Assembly: GCF_013385635.1 (NCBI RefSeq)
Contig: NZ_JACAPR010000013.1
Span: 298,894-362,893 of the forward strand
Length of the DNA stretch: 64,000 nt
Reading direction: 5' to 3'
Source: Pseudomonas gingeri
GTDB taxonomy: Bacteria > Pseudomonadota > Gammaproteobacteria > Pseudomonadales > Pseudomonadaceae
The first letter of the stretch is position 1. Every line of letters starts with the position of its first letter. The translations under genes were made by a program, and so were the position numbers. Positions 52,117 to 60,250 of this stretch are shown piece by piece. The notes beneath the pieces were generated by a model. The model saw only the letters and a program-made list of their open reading frames with translations, did no database searches and was not told the DNA's origin.

Positions 52117-52483
52117 CTATTCCCAGAGATCATGATAGAAAGCTGGATTGTTCATACTTTCCAATGAGTAAGGATCGGGACACAGCTTATCACCGTCAGA
52201 GGCAACTATTTTTCCTTCAGAATTCAAATTGCTTACCGGGATTATCGTCAAGAAAAACAGCCCCATCGCAATAACCGCCACCCAGAACGCCAGATACAAA
52301 AAGCCGCCTATCAATCCCCAGCCTCACACACCACCCCAGCATGCCCGTAAAAGCAGCGGGCATGCCTTTCCTCGTCATACATCCCAGAAGCGCTTTCTCG
52401 TACCCGAAATAACGACGAGAAAGCCAACCAACCCCATAGCCCAAACGGTAGATGAGTCCTTTCTTCCTTGCTTCAGCAACCAT
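52117..52483 (-). pseudogene. DUF3742-like ICE membrane protein, frameshifted
   Basis: From ATG 52483 the minus strand reads about 50 residues (YRLGYGVGWLSRRYFGYEKA ... GMPAAFTGMLGW), after which the natural continuation (GLIGGFLYLAFWVAVIAMGL and on to the stop at 52117) is in another frame, so there is a frameshift near 52315-52330. The gene is tail-to-tail with traG, the position of DUF3742 genes in Pseudomonas integrative elements, and the size and central membrane pair fit. The family name is from memory. Confidence 0.6.
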
Positions 52484-52808
52484 GCTTCTGACCTCGCAGT
52501 TGAGTTTTCGCGCTCGGCACGGTCCAGTCAGCCGACGCACGATTCAGCTTTGCAGGCGGCCCGTAAAAGCACCTATAGGACTTTTCTCGATAAGAGACGG
52601 ATTCGTCAGCAGAGAGCTGTTGCTTTTAACGGTCACGCAGGACAAAAGAACGATTGGGTGTTTCGCAAACGTTACAACATGTTTTATTTGTCCCGTATGG
52701 CCAGTGATTTCGAGCCGCCAGCAGGATAGAACTCTTTCCATTGAGTGAAATTTCCTAGAAAATCCTGACCACTTGTTTGCACCCAATCGCAGCGCTAGGC
52801 TTCGACTC
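52484..52808. other. AT-rich stretch without a supported gene
   Basis: Short frames on both strands without convincing starts. It may be further element debris between the DUF3742-like remnant and the C4-like RNA. Confidence 0.4.
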
Positions 52809-52827
52809 ATCACTGATCATCAGTGAT
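52809..52827. promoter_or_regulatory. 19-bp perfect palindrome before the C4-like RNA
   Basis: ATCACTGAT-C-ATCAGTGAT: nine-base arms around one base. It lies about 4 nt before the RNA element, where a promoter would be, so it is a likely operator for a dimeric regulator. Confidence 0.5.
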
Positions 52828-52830
52828 CGG

Positions 52831-53030
52831 GTTTAGCAGCCTGGAACTTAACATTGGGCGCACAGCGCCACCCTAATCGGGTGGTATTTTTTGCCTCCGC
52901 TTTATGGTGGCTGTGCGCAGGGCACCCTCACGGGTGCGCCGGATTCCCAATGTTCCGGTCTGCTAACCTGCGTACAGCTGCCACCCCTCGTTTAGCAGCG
53001 ATAGCTGGCAGTTCCACTTAACATTGGAAG
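52831..53030 (+). ncRNA. C4 antisense-RNA-like regulatory element
   Basis: GCGCACAGC (52858-52866) pairs perfectly with GCTGTGCGC (52910-52918), enclosing the hairpin CCACCC-TAATC-GGGTGG (52868-52884) followed by a T-run. A further stem GCACCC/GGGTGC lies at 52922-52937. The segment 52946-52968 (CCCAATGTTCC...TGCTAACC) is complementary both to an upstream copy (GTTTAGCAG...CATTGG, 52831-52857) and to a downstream copy (52990-53027) that includes the ribosome binding region of the next gene. This layout and the words CTCCGCTTTATGGTGG and GTACAGCTGCCACCC match the phage-type C4 antisense RNAs as I remember them, which silence the following gene. Confidence 0.72.
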
Positions 53031-53037
53031 TGCAAAT

Positions 53038-53385
53038 ATGTTCAAAGTAACCCCCAATCCGCCTGCATCACCCAACGCCGTAAACATCGACTCTCGTATC
53101 GCCGACCTGGCCTTGTCTCACTATGACCTTGGGCCCAAGGCAGGTTCGAAGCCCGTCCCTGTCACCGTGCTACTGGAAGACTTGCCTCTGCCCAGGGACC
53201 GGGAAACCATCCTGCTCGACGTCTACTCGATTCTGCAATCCGCGGCAGCCACGGCCTATGAAAACGCCGACAACCAGACCGGCACGAATCGCAAGGTAGC
53301 GATGGGTGTGGTGCACCTGATTGAGCTGGCACAGCTGAGAATGGATGCGATGCTCAATGAGTTGAGCGTCAGCGCCAACGGCTGA
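53038..53385 (+). CDS. DUF6124-type small protein
   Basis: A 115-residue protein beginning MFKVTPNPP, the signature opening of a family of Pseudomonas proteins (DUF6124) of unknown function. The middle reads LPRDRETILLDVYSILQSAA and the end is helical (MGVVHLIELAQLRMDAMLNE). No membrane segment or signal peptide. It follows the C4-like RNA directly, so its translation is probably controlled by base pairing over the region TTAACATTGGAAG. A truncated second copy is at 59141-59330. Confidence 0.75.
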   Translation: MFKVTPNPPASPNAVNIDSRIADLALSHYDLGPKAGSKPVPVTVLLEDLPLPRDRETILLDVYSILQSAAATAYENADNQTGTNRKVAMGVVHLIELAQLRMDAMLNELSVSANG

Positions 53386-53400
53386 CAAGGCGCTGCACCG

Positions 53401-53426
53401 AACGGGAGGCCTGGCTTCCCGTTTTG
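53401..53426 (+). terminator. Intrinsic terminator after the DUF6124 gene
   Basis: AACGGGA with TTCCCGTTTT around a GGCCTGGC-type loop; the stem is about 7 bp and followed by TTTT. The same terminator type follows the truncated copy at 59345. Confidence 0.75.
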
Positions 53427-53539
53427 CTTATCGCCCAACGCTGGGCGCGCCCTGGCGCCGAGCAGCCGGTAATCGCGCCCCTCCCCCGGTCGATCCGTGA
53501 GCAAGGAAACTGTCACCGCGTTCTACAATGGGAGACGAC

Positions 53540-54565
53540 CTAGTGAAAACTCGGCTTGATCGTACGAGGGCGTCCAGGTGGGCGGGGTCGGTTCAGGAGC
53601 ATGGCCGTGTGCGCCTGCATATGCTGTAACTGCCACGCAGCCAGATAGGCGGGAATGTCATGATCCCATTGAGGCACCCAGGTGCCGGCCTGGAGCACGC
53701 TCTTGCAGATCTCGAACTGCTCGTCAGGTGTCAACCCGTAGGGTGTCAGCAGGGGTCTTATCCGTGCCATACCGTCGGCAAGGATCTTGATCTCATGAGG
53801 CTGAACCGCCCCATAATTCAGGGAAAGAAAGTCATAGGTGTCCTCATACTCCGCAAAAAACGCATCGGCGGCGCGCTTGAGTTGATCAGCGAATTCACTC
53901 ACGCCCTGAAGAATACCCACATCCAAATCGCGCACTTTATGCGCCACGACCGTATCCCCATACCCGACCCCGACAAGACTGACCAGACGTCTTAGGCCAT
54001 ACAGTTGAATGTGCAGAATGGTTTCGTTGGTCACGAACAATCCGTGCAGATGCAGGCACGGTAGCGCCATCTCGCAGGAGACCGTGGAGGTGGTTCCGCC
54101 CAGGTCCTTGACGAAAACCACATGGCATCGAAAGCCGCCATTGTCGGTAAAGAAGCGTTCCAACGAGGTGCGCAAGAACAGCAGCCGCCTGGCCCTGCCC
54201 TTGAACATGAACTGGAAGGCCAGCATCGGACAGGCAGAGGCGATATTGATCTGGGTCGCGAACGCCCGCACATCCTCAGCGGCAAGCGGCTCGGGAGCAG
54301 CATCATCAGGGATGGCTTTGCGCAAGGCTTCAGCAATTTTCTCAAACGCGACCTCGACACCGCCGCCACCCTGCCAATTGTCCACGAAGACAAAAGTGTC
54401 GATCCGGCTGGCTGAGGAGAACAATGCGTTGGCGATGTCAGCGCCCGAGCCCGGGTACAGGAGAGTGCCACCCTGCGCCGGAGCACACGTGCAAAGGTCA
54501 TTGACGTAGGTATCAATGACATCCAGCACCGCGACCCTGACTTCGTTAAGCCCCCAACTGCACAT
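53540..54565 (-). CDS. Unknown 341-residue protein
   Basis: No family recognised. Near the N-terminus LLYPGSGADIANALFSSASR and FVFVDNW resemble a nucleotide-type beta-alpha-beta unit (glycine-rich turn, then an acidic residue at the end of the next strand), as in class I methyltransferases, but this is only a pattern. Residues about 170-260 hold RRLVSLVGVGYGDTVVAHKV; the rest is helical. It ends just after the DUF6124 terminator and is followed upstream by the TfoX-like gene in the same direction with a 78-bp gap. Confidence 0.65.
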   Translation of the reverse strand: MCSWGLNEVRVAVLDVIDTYVNDLCTCAPAQGGTLLYPGSGADIANALFSSASRIDTFVFVDNWQGGGGVEVAFEKIAEALRKAIPDDAAPEPLAAEDVRAFATQINIASACPMLAFQFMFKGRARRLLFLRTSLERFFTDNGGFRCHVVFVKDLGGTTSTVSCEMALPCLHLHGLFVTNETILHIQLYGLRRLVSLVGVGYGDTVVAHKVRDLDVGILQGVSEFADQLKRAADAFFAEYEDTYDFLSLNYGAVQPHEIKILADGMARIRPLLTPYGLTPDEQFEICKSVLQAGTWVPQWDHDIPAYLAAWQLQHMQAHTAMLLNRPRPPGRPRTIKPSFH

Positions 54566-54643
54566 TGAACTCCCTCCCCAACAGCGTCCATGGTGACGCC
54601 CCGGGGCGTCCTGTCGAGTGGAGCGTAGTTGACGGCAGGCGTA

Positions 54644-55000
54644 TCAGCTGCCTGAAAGGCGACCTTTCTGTGAGGCACGGACCGCAGCCTCCACGCCGCG
54701 CCGCGCCCACAGCAGCAGCTCATCGCGGTCATCCAACGCACTATGGGGAATGGACCAATACGACAGCGCCACCTCGCGACCGCGTGACTGATAGGTAAAG
54801 GGATAACACTGCGCGGCCTCGAAAAAGCCTACGCTGTCGGCGTCGGATTTGACATACACACCGTCGTCGCCATCAATGAGTGCGAACATCAGGCCGTTCA
54901 GGTAAATGCCCGTGCATCCAAACATGCGCTTGCTGGCCACCGAGCCCAGAGGCTCCAGTTGTTCCAGGACAAAATTCAGATATTGGCGAGAACTGGACAT
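54644..55000 (-). CDS. TfoX N-terminal-domain protein
   Basis: A 118-residue protein. ATG 55000 follows GGAGG. EPLGSVASKRMFGCTGIYLN and GLMFALIDGDDGVYVKSDAD are the hallmark of the TfoX/Sxy N-terminal domain; the C-terminal helix-hairpin-helix half of competence regulators is absent, so this is the single-domain form of unknown role. It overlaps the preceding gene's end region by a short 20-nt gap only. Confidence 0.88.
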   Translation of the reverse strand: MSSSRQYLNFVLEQLEPLGSVASKRMFGCTGIYLNGLMFALIDGDDGVYVKSDADSVGFFEAAQCYPFTYQSRGREVALSYWSIPHSALDDRDELLLWARRGVEAAVRASQKGRLSGS

Positions 55001-55020
55001 GGCGGTGCCTCCCTGTGGCC

Positions 55021-55710
55021 TCACTGATGCTTGTACCCGGCGTCTTGCTTGAGGAAGTCGGCCGCCGTTTTTCCGCGCTCTTGTCGGAATGGCTCATCGA
55101 GCACTGACATCTCGGCCATGCGATCCAGGCGGAACACCCTGAATGCGTTCCTCATTTCACACCAGGCCGCCAACAGCCAAACGGGACCATAGAAGGCCAT
55201 GATGAGCGGGCGAACGGTGCGAACAGAAGCGACGTCTTGCAGATCGATGTAAGCGAAGTTGATCTTGCGCTGGTATCGAATGGCCGCTCTCAGCGCCGCA
55301 CGGTCGATGGAAATCGATTCCTGTTGAGGATCGCCAGGCGCCCACAACGATAGCGCGTCGATATGCGGCCGCAGCTTCTGTGGCAATACTGCGCGTATCT
55401 TGGCGATCACGTCGTCCGCAGCCCTTCCCAATTGCGGGTCCGCACAGGATTGGAGAATTCGAGCGCCCAGCACCAACGCTTCCAGTTCCTGCTCGTTGAA
55501 CATCAACGGCGGCAAATCATACCCAGCGCGCAACGCGAAACCGATGCCGGCTTCGCCCACGATAGGCACACCATTGGCCATCATGTCCTGGATATCCCGG
55601 TAGACGGTTCGGCGCGACACCTCCAGCTCTTCGGCGATGCCCGCAGCCGTTACCGTTCCTCGCCTGCGCAATATCTGGATGACCTGAAATAAACGATCTG
55701 CTCGACGCAT
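55021..55710 (-). CDS. WYL-domain transcriptional regulator (YafY type)
   Basis: A 229-residue regulator. ATG 55710 gives MRRADRLFQVIQILRRRGTV; helix-turn-helix AAGIAEELEVSRRTVYRDIQ follows, then a WYL ligand-binding domain with LIMAFYGPVWLLAAWCEMRN and FRVFRLDRM. WYL proteins respond to nucleic acid or small ligands. It is followed by the TfoX-like gene 20 nt on and is divergent from the DUF1254 gene. Confidence 0.92.
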   Translation of the reverse strand: MRRADRLFQVIQILRRRGTVTAAGIAEELEVSRRTVYRDIQDMMANGVPIVGEAGIGFALRAGYDLPPLMFNEQELEALVLGARILQSCADPQLGRAADDVIAKIRAVLPQKLRPHIDALSLWAPGDPQQESISIDRAALRAAIRYQRKINFAYIDLQDVASVRTVRPLIMAFYGPVWLLAAWCEMRNAFRVFRLDRMAEMSVLDEPFRQERGKTAADFLKQDAGYKHQ

Positions 55711-55841
55711 GACACTCCTTATACGCGATGACTGCGCTGAACATGAACCCGCGCTGACACGGGTTATCGACACTGTTGCCACAAGGGTGGCAACAGGCCA
55801 ATGCTAGGATTTTATCCAGTTTGAAAAATAGAGATTGGGTA

Positions 55842-57347
55842 ATGTCGATCAACAGAAGAGACGCGTTAAAAATGACGGCTGGCTTGGCTGTCCTGAGCGC
55901 CATCAGAACCACGATGGGCGCCGAGCATGCAACCCACATCGCGGACCACCTGAAGACTCGAGATGAGTTTATGACATTCAACCTCGGTATGCCGACACCC
56001 GATGACGTTGAGCACCTGTACGACGAGATGGATTTCCAACGGGCCACCCAGTGCTACCTGTGGAGCGTGCCCATCGTCGGCATGGAGAGCGCGCGACAAA
56101 TGCTCGTCGACAATGCAGACGCCCATAGCGGTGATCTTGTGCTCGTCCATGGTTATCGTGAGGTCAGCGTGATGCTGGGCTCGAACGTCACAACCCCCTA
56201 TGTCTTCGCCTACTTCGATCTGTCCCACGGGCCGATGATGCTTCATTACCCGCCCGGCGCCACGGCGGGCTCGCTGATTGACTGGTGGGATCGCCCACTG
56301 ACCGATGTCGGCATGACCGGCCCGGATGCTGGCAACGGCGCGGTGTATGTCCTGGTCGGGCCGGGCCATGTTGCTCCCGCTGCCGTTCCTGCCGACGCAC
56401 ATATCCTGCACTCACGCACCTGCAAGGTAATGATGTTCTGCCGTGGTCTGGATACCGACCCCGACAAGGTGGCGACGGTGTTCTCCACCACGAAAGTGGC
56501 CTTCTGCAACAGCGGTCAGGTGCCGCAGTCCGCACGCCTGCTGCGTTTCAAGCCTGAAGGCGAACTCACCAGCATGGCCCATCCTGGCGGCATGGCTTAC
56601 TGGTCCAGACTGGCGAACGCGCTGCGGGACGAGCCCGTGGAGGAACGCGACCGCTTCTTCGCGGCCATGCTCAGACCTCTGGGTATCGAAATGAACCGCG
56701 TCTTTGCGCCGGACGAACGCCAGCGGCTTATCCTGGAAAAAGCCGCATCGATGGGCGAGGCCATGGCCAAGGTGACAGCTTTCAGCAAGCGCCTGGCCGG
56801 TATCCACTATCGAGAGGACACTCGCTGGGAGTACCTCATCGCCCCCCATTACGACAATGAGCAAGACGGGCCCACAGGAGCGCTGCTGGAGGAACGGACG
56901 GCATTCTTTTACGAAGTCACCGGGACATCGGCCGCAGTCCTCACCCAAACGCCAGGGGTGGGCTCCGCGTACCTCGCCGCTTATCAGGACAAATCAGGAG
57001 CAGCGTTCGACGGCGGCAGAACCTATCGCCTGCGGGTACCGGCGCACGTCCCGGCAAAACTTTTCTGGTCCGTCACGCTGTACGACACTCGGACGCGCGG
57101 CCTGATTGGAAACACCCGGGAGATCGCCGATCGTTCTTCACGCCAGGACCTGCTCAAGAACCCCGATGGGTCCATAGACATCATCCTTGGCCCTACTGCA
57201 CCGGCCGGCTATGAAAGGAACTGTATTCCGACGACACCGGCCAAGTCCTGGTACACCTACTTTCGCCTCTTCGGCCCACTCGAACCTTATTTCGAACGAT
57301 CATGGGTACTGGCGGATATTGAGCCCGTGCTTCAGATACAGGCTTAG
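55842..57347 (+). CDS. DUF1254/DUF1214-domain exported protein
   Basis: A 501-residue protein. ATG 55842 gives a twin-arginine-like start (INRRDALKMTAGLAVLSAI), suggesting export. The N-terminal half (QRATQCYLWSVPIVGMESAR, YVFAYFDLSHGPMMLHYPPG) is DUF1254 and the C-terminal half (RTYRLRVPAHVPAKLFWSVT, DLLKNPDGSIDIILGPTAPA) DUF1214. These are common in Pseudomonas but of unknown function. Divergent from the WYL regulator, its possible controller. Confidence 0.9.
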   Translation: MSINRRDALKMTAGLAVLSAIRTTMGAEHATHIADHLKTRDEFMTFNLGMPTPDDVEHLYDEMDFQRATQCYLWSVPIVGMESARQMLVDNADAHSGDLVLVHGYREVSVMLGSNVTTPYVFAYFDLSHGPMMLHYPPGATAGSLIDWWDRPLTDVGMTGPDAGNGAVYVLVGPGHVAPAAVPADAHILHSRTCKVMMFCRGLDTDPDKVATVFSTTKVAFCNSGQVPQSARLLRFKPEGELTSMAHPGGMAYWSRLANALRDEPVEERDRFFAAMLRPLGIEMNRVFAPDERQRLILEKAASMGEAMAKVTAFSKRLAGIHYREDTRWEYLIAPHYDNEQDGPTGALLEERTAFFYEVTGTSAAVLTQTPGVGSAYLAAYQDKSGAAFDGGRTYRLRVPAHVPAKLFWSVTLYDTRTRGLIGNTREIADRSSRQDLLKNPDGSIDIILGPTAPAGYERNCIPTTPAKSWYTYFRLFGPLEPYFERSWVLADIEPVLQIQA

Positions 57348-57355
57348 GTCACTGC

Positions 57356-57541
57356 TCACAAACCCACAGTTCTGAGGGGGCGGCTGGCTTCGATATGGCT
57401 ATAGCCTTGATCGAGCACGAGGCCTGCGGCCTCGCGTTTGAATTCAGCGGAAAAGGAACGACGTTGCTTGGTCATCAGACACCTCTATCTGGCGAGTATT
57501 CTCGCCTGAATGGGGGTCCGGTTTCATTGGACCACTACACT
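57356..57541 (-). mobile_element. IS3-family remnant (terminal repeat plus truncated orfA)
   Basis: On the minus strand a terminal sequence TGTAGTGGTCCAATGAAACC (57541 leftward) is followed at ATG 57475 by MTKQRRSFSAEFKREAAG and LVLDQGYSH, the start of an IS3-family OrfA helix-turn-helix protein. The frame goes off after about 31 residues (IEASRPLRTVGL, stop at 57356). Only about 190 bp of the element remain. A matching solitary end lies at 48853-48895. Confidence 0.8.
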
Positions 57542-57578
57542 GCAACCAGGCGCGGCGGTGTCAGAGATCTATGGAGTG

Positions 57579-58505
57579 TCAGCGCGTGGGCGGAGCAATC
57601 TCCGGCACATGCTTGATCATCAACTCCATTACCCAGTCCATGAACACACGTAATTTTCGGCTAACATGGCGGTTCGGTGCATATGCCATATATAGCGGCA
57701 TCGACGCGATGTCCCAGTCCTCGAACAGCGGCACAAGTTCGCCACTCGCCACTGGTTGCAAAGCCATATATCGCGGTAGCCATAGTACCCCCAGGCCAGC
57801 CTGTCCGGCTGCTAGATAGGCATTGCCATCGTCTACGGCAAGCACATGTCGGCCGTGTACTTCCAGCTGTTCGCCCATGCGCCGCAAGGTGTAAGGGAGC
57901 GCTTTGCCTGTTCGCGCCCATCGATACCCCACGACACGATGCTCGCCTTCCTGCAATTCGCGTGGATGTGCCGGCACGCCATAGAGAGCCAGGTATGAGG
58001 GTGCTGCGTACACTCCCAGCAGCAGGTCGCCGATGTGCCGCGCGACCAGGGAAGTGTCGGTGATCTCTCCGCCGCGAATCACACAATCGACGCTCTCATC
58101 TATCAGGCTCACATGACGGTCGCTCACGCCCAGATCTAGCTGGATATCCGGGTAGAGCTCATGGAATGCCGGTAGCGCCGGAATCAGTAGCAACCGGGCC
58201 AGCGGACTGGGCACATCCACCCGCAAGCGCCCACGCGGCGCAGCTGCGGCACTGGATAGCGCGGTTTCAGCATCATCTAACGCCGCCAACAAGAATTGCA
58301 CCCGCTCGTAGTAGACGGTGCCATCGGCGGTCATTTTCACCTTGCGCGTGGTGCGATTGAGCAGCTTCACGCGCAAGCGCGCCTCCAGTTGCTGGACAAG
58401 TTGGCTCACTGTGGTTTTGCTCATGTGCAAGGTGTGGGCAGCCCGAGTAAAGCTGCCGGTTTCTACCACCCGCGCGAAGGCTTGCATGGCATCGAAACGA
58501 TCCAT
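57579..58505 (-). CDS. LysR-family regulator
   Basis: A 308-residue regulator with RFDAMQAFARVVETGSFTRA and the helix-turn-helix AAHTLHMSKTTVSQLVQQLE. The tail resembles the common LTTR group of YafC/PecT-like single-gene regulators. It is divergent from the RidA gene at 58622 and probably controls it. Confidence 0.92.
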   Translation of the reverse strand: MDRFDAMQAFARVVETGSFTRAAHTLHMSKTTVSQLVQQLEARLRVKLLNRTTRKVKMTADGTVYYERVQFLLAALDDAETALSSAAAAPRGRLRVDVPSPLARLLLIPALPAFHELYPDIQLDLGVSDRHVSLIDESVDCVIRGGEITDTSLVARHIGDLLLGVYAAPSYLALYGVPAHPRELQEGEHRVVGYRWARTGKALPYTLRRMGEQLEVHGRHVLAVDDGNAYLAAGQAGLGVLWLPRYMALQPVASGELVPLFEDWDIASMPLYMAYAPNRHVSRKLRVFMDWVMELMIKHVPEIAPPTR

Positions 58506-58621
58506 GGGGGCTCCATATTGTTTGGATATTACAAACAGTGATGGCCAGCATTACCTGTTTATTGCACCCGAGCAAGCTCCGTAAAGTGTTCATGTCGCTT
58601 CCCAACTGCTGGAGTTTTCTG

Positions 58622-59017
58622 ATGAACCAACGAGATGTTGTATTCCCCGCCCGCCGTCAGGCCCTTTACGAGCGCAATCGTTATTCAGCTGCGGTACGTG
58701 CCAATGGCTTGCTCTTCGTTTCCGGGCAAGTTGGCAGCCGTGAAGATGGGTCACCAGAGCCAGAGCTCAAAGCACAAGTTCGACGCGCTTTCGAGAATCT
58801 CAACGCGGTGCTGGCCGCAGCGGGTTGCAGCTTTGATGATGTCCAAGACGTTACCGTCTTCATGGTTGAGCCGCAGAAGATTTTCGAACAGGTGTGGGAG
58901 GTCGTGCCGGAGTATTGGGGCGAGGCGCCTTTCCCCACCGTAACGGCGGTAGGGGTCACTTGGCTGTACGGTTTCGATGTTGAGATCAAGGTTGTCGCTA
59001 AACTCCCTAACGACTGA
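58622..59017 (+). CDS. RidA-family protein
   Basis: A 131-residue Rid protein; ATG 58622 (MNQRDVVFPARRQALYERNR) is preferred over 58592. Marks are SAAVRANGLLFVSGQVGSRE and FENLNAVLAAAGCSFDDVQD. At the usual substrate-arginine position (PxxRTxV in active RidA) it reads FPTVTAVGVTWL, so the arginine is missing and true imine hydrolase activity is doubtful. Divergent from the LysR at 57579. Confidence 0.88.
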   Translation: MNQRDVVFPARRQALYERNRYSAAVRANGLLFVSGQVGSREDGSPEPELKAQVRRAFENLNAVLAAAGCSFDDVQDVTVFMVEPQKIFEQVWEVVPEYWGEAPFPTVTAVGVTWLYGFDVEIKVVAKLPND

Positions 59018-59140
59018 GTCTAGGCCTGCTCCCCTTAAGCGAGCGGGCATCACTCAACGACTCCAATCGCGCGCTGCGTTGGCAGTCGCTCCAGAACGCC
59101 CTTCAAGTAGTCATACGGGTCATGCCTACTAAGCTTGGCC

Positions 59141-59330
59141 GGATCGGGAAACCATCCTGCTCGACGTCTACTCGATTCTGCAATCGGCAGCGGCTACGGC
59201 CTATGAAAACGCCGACAACCAGACCGGCACGGATCGCAAGGTCGCGATGGGTGTGGTGCACTTGATCGAGTTGGCGCAGCAGAAGATAGATTCAGTGCTG
59301 GATATGCAGGAAGCCCGCGTCAGAGGTTGA
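59141..59330 (+). pseudogene. Truncated copy of the DUF6124 gene
   Basis: From about 59141 the sequence repeats 53199-53385 closely (RETILLDVYSILQSAAATAY and onwards), including the frame and stop, but the first about 50 codons and the C4-like leader are absent. The C-terminal residues differ. The matching terminator follows at 59345. It is a 5'-deleted duplicate. Confidence 0.82.
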
Positions 59331-59344
59331 CGCGCCAGAAGCAC

Positions 59345-59373
59345 AAACGGGAAGCCTCGCTTCCCGTTTTTTG
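59345..59373 (+). terminator. Intrinsic terminator after the truncated DUF6124 copy
   Basis: AAACGGGAAGC, loop CTC, GCTTCCCGTTTTTTGG: an 8- to 9-bp stem followed by six T. Confidence 0.85.
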
Positions 59374-59420
59374 GAATGACCAACATTTTTTAGTCGATGA
59401 AGCGAGTATCCGGCCTGTCA

Positions 59421-59741
59421 CTATCGACTTCGTATATCAGCCCACTCACTCCATTCAGTGCGGTTGTTGAACGTCAGAAAAAATACATCCTTGCTCACAA
59501 ACCGGTGGGCAACATCTGACTGTGCTGCATTACTATTGCGGCGCCCTCCCCGGGCATAGCCGAATCGGCTATCGCACGTCAAACCATGGAGCAGCACCCA
59601 TCTGCGATTGGCCTTGTAGAACACGCCGCGTTTATTCAGCTTGGAATAAGTGCTGCAGCGAGCCGCCACTTGCCAGATCACATTAAGATTTTCGTGCTCT
59701 TCACGCTTCTCGACACCGGTGTATCCAGCGTCCGCATACAA
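59421..59741 (-). pseudogene. IS5-family transposase remnant
   Basis: The first about 45 residues (MYADAGYTGVEKREEHENLN, WQVAARCSTYSKLNKRG) are the conserved C-terminal third of IS5-family (IS4/IS5 DDE) transposases. The DDE aspartate region is truncated away at the 5' side, and the part after about residue 46 shifts frame (FGYARGGRRNSN corresponds to the usual FGYVKTRFRG region). No inverted repeats recognised. Inactive. Confidence 0.8.
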
Positions 59742-59750
59742 CGCCTGCTC

Positions 59751-60143
59751 TTAAGCATGCTGATATCGGTACTCCTGAGTAACCCCTTCATAACCATAGG
59801 CACTGGCTCGGCAGTCGATGATGTGCACATTGGAGTGCGGATGCAGGTTGCCTATCAACTCGGCTAATAGCACGTAGGCTTCACGATGGAAGCGCGCTTT
59901 TTGCGCTTTGGTGTTGGTCTCATCGGTGACGGTCACTTCCAGGCGGAATGCATTACGTCCATGTTCGGCCAGCGAGCGGTCATGAATGAACCACTGCTCA
60001 TGAGGCACAAAATCGAGAATCAGCAAGGTCTGTTCCGGACGCTTCTCAAGCACTTCGCACGTCAGCGCGGTGAGCTGCGGGACGAGTTGGCGGACAAGCT
60101 CGGGATTGCGCTCGCCGGAGATTTTCAGGGTGATGCCTGGCAT
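59751..60143 (-). CDS. Tautomerase-family protein
   Basis: A 130-residue protein opening MPGITLKISGERNPELVRQL: Pro1 is available as catalytic base after Met removal, as in 4-oxalocrotonate and 5-carboxymethyl-2-hydroxymuconate isomerase-like tautomerases. The segment ALTCEVLEKRPEQTLLILDF fits the family's second strand. It is divergent from the LysR at 60251 across 107 bp, a common arrangement for this tautomerase. Confidence 0.85.
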   Translation of the reverse strand: MPGITLKISGERNPELVRQLVPQLTALTCEVLEKRPEQTLLILDFVPHEQWFIHDRSLAEHGRNAFRLEVTVTDETNTKAQKARFHREAYVLLAELIGNLHPHSNVHIIDCRASAYGYEGVTQEYRYQHA

Positions 60144-60250
60144 GGGGAATTCCTCGTAAGGATAGGGTGAGGCGCCAGAGTAAAAAAATTATCCGGTTCT
60201 GAAAAACGGGAAGATATAATGGTATCTATCGGAAAAAACGCAGGATAGAT

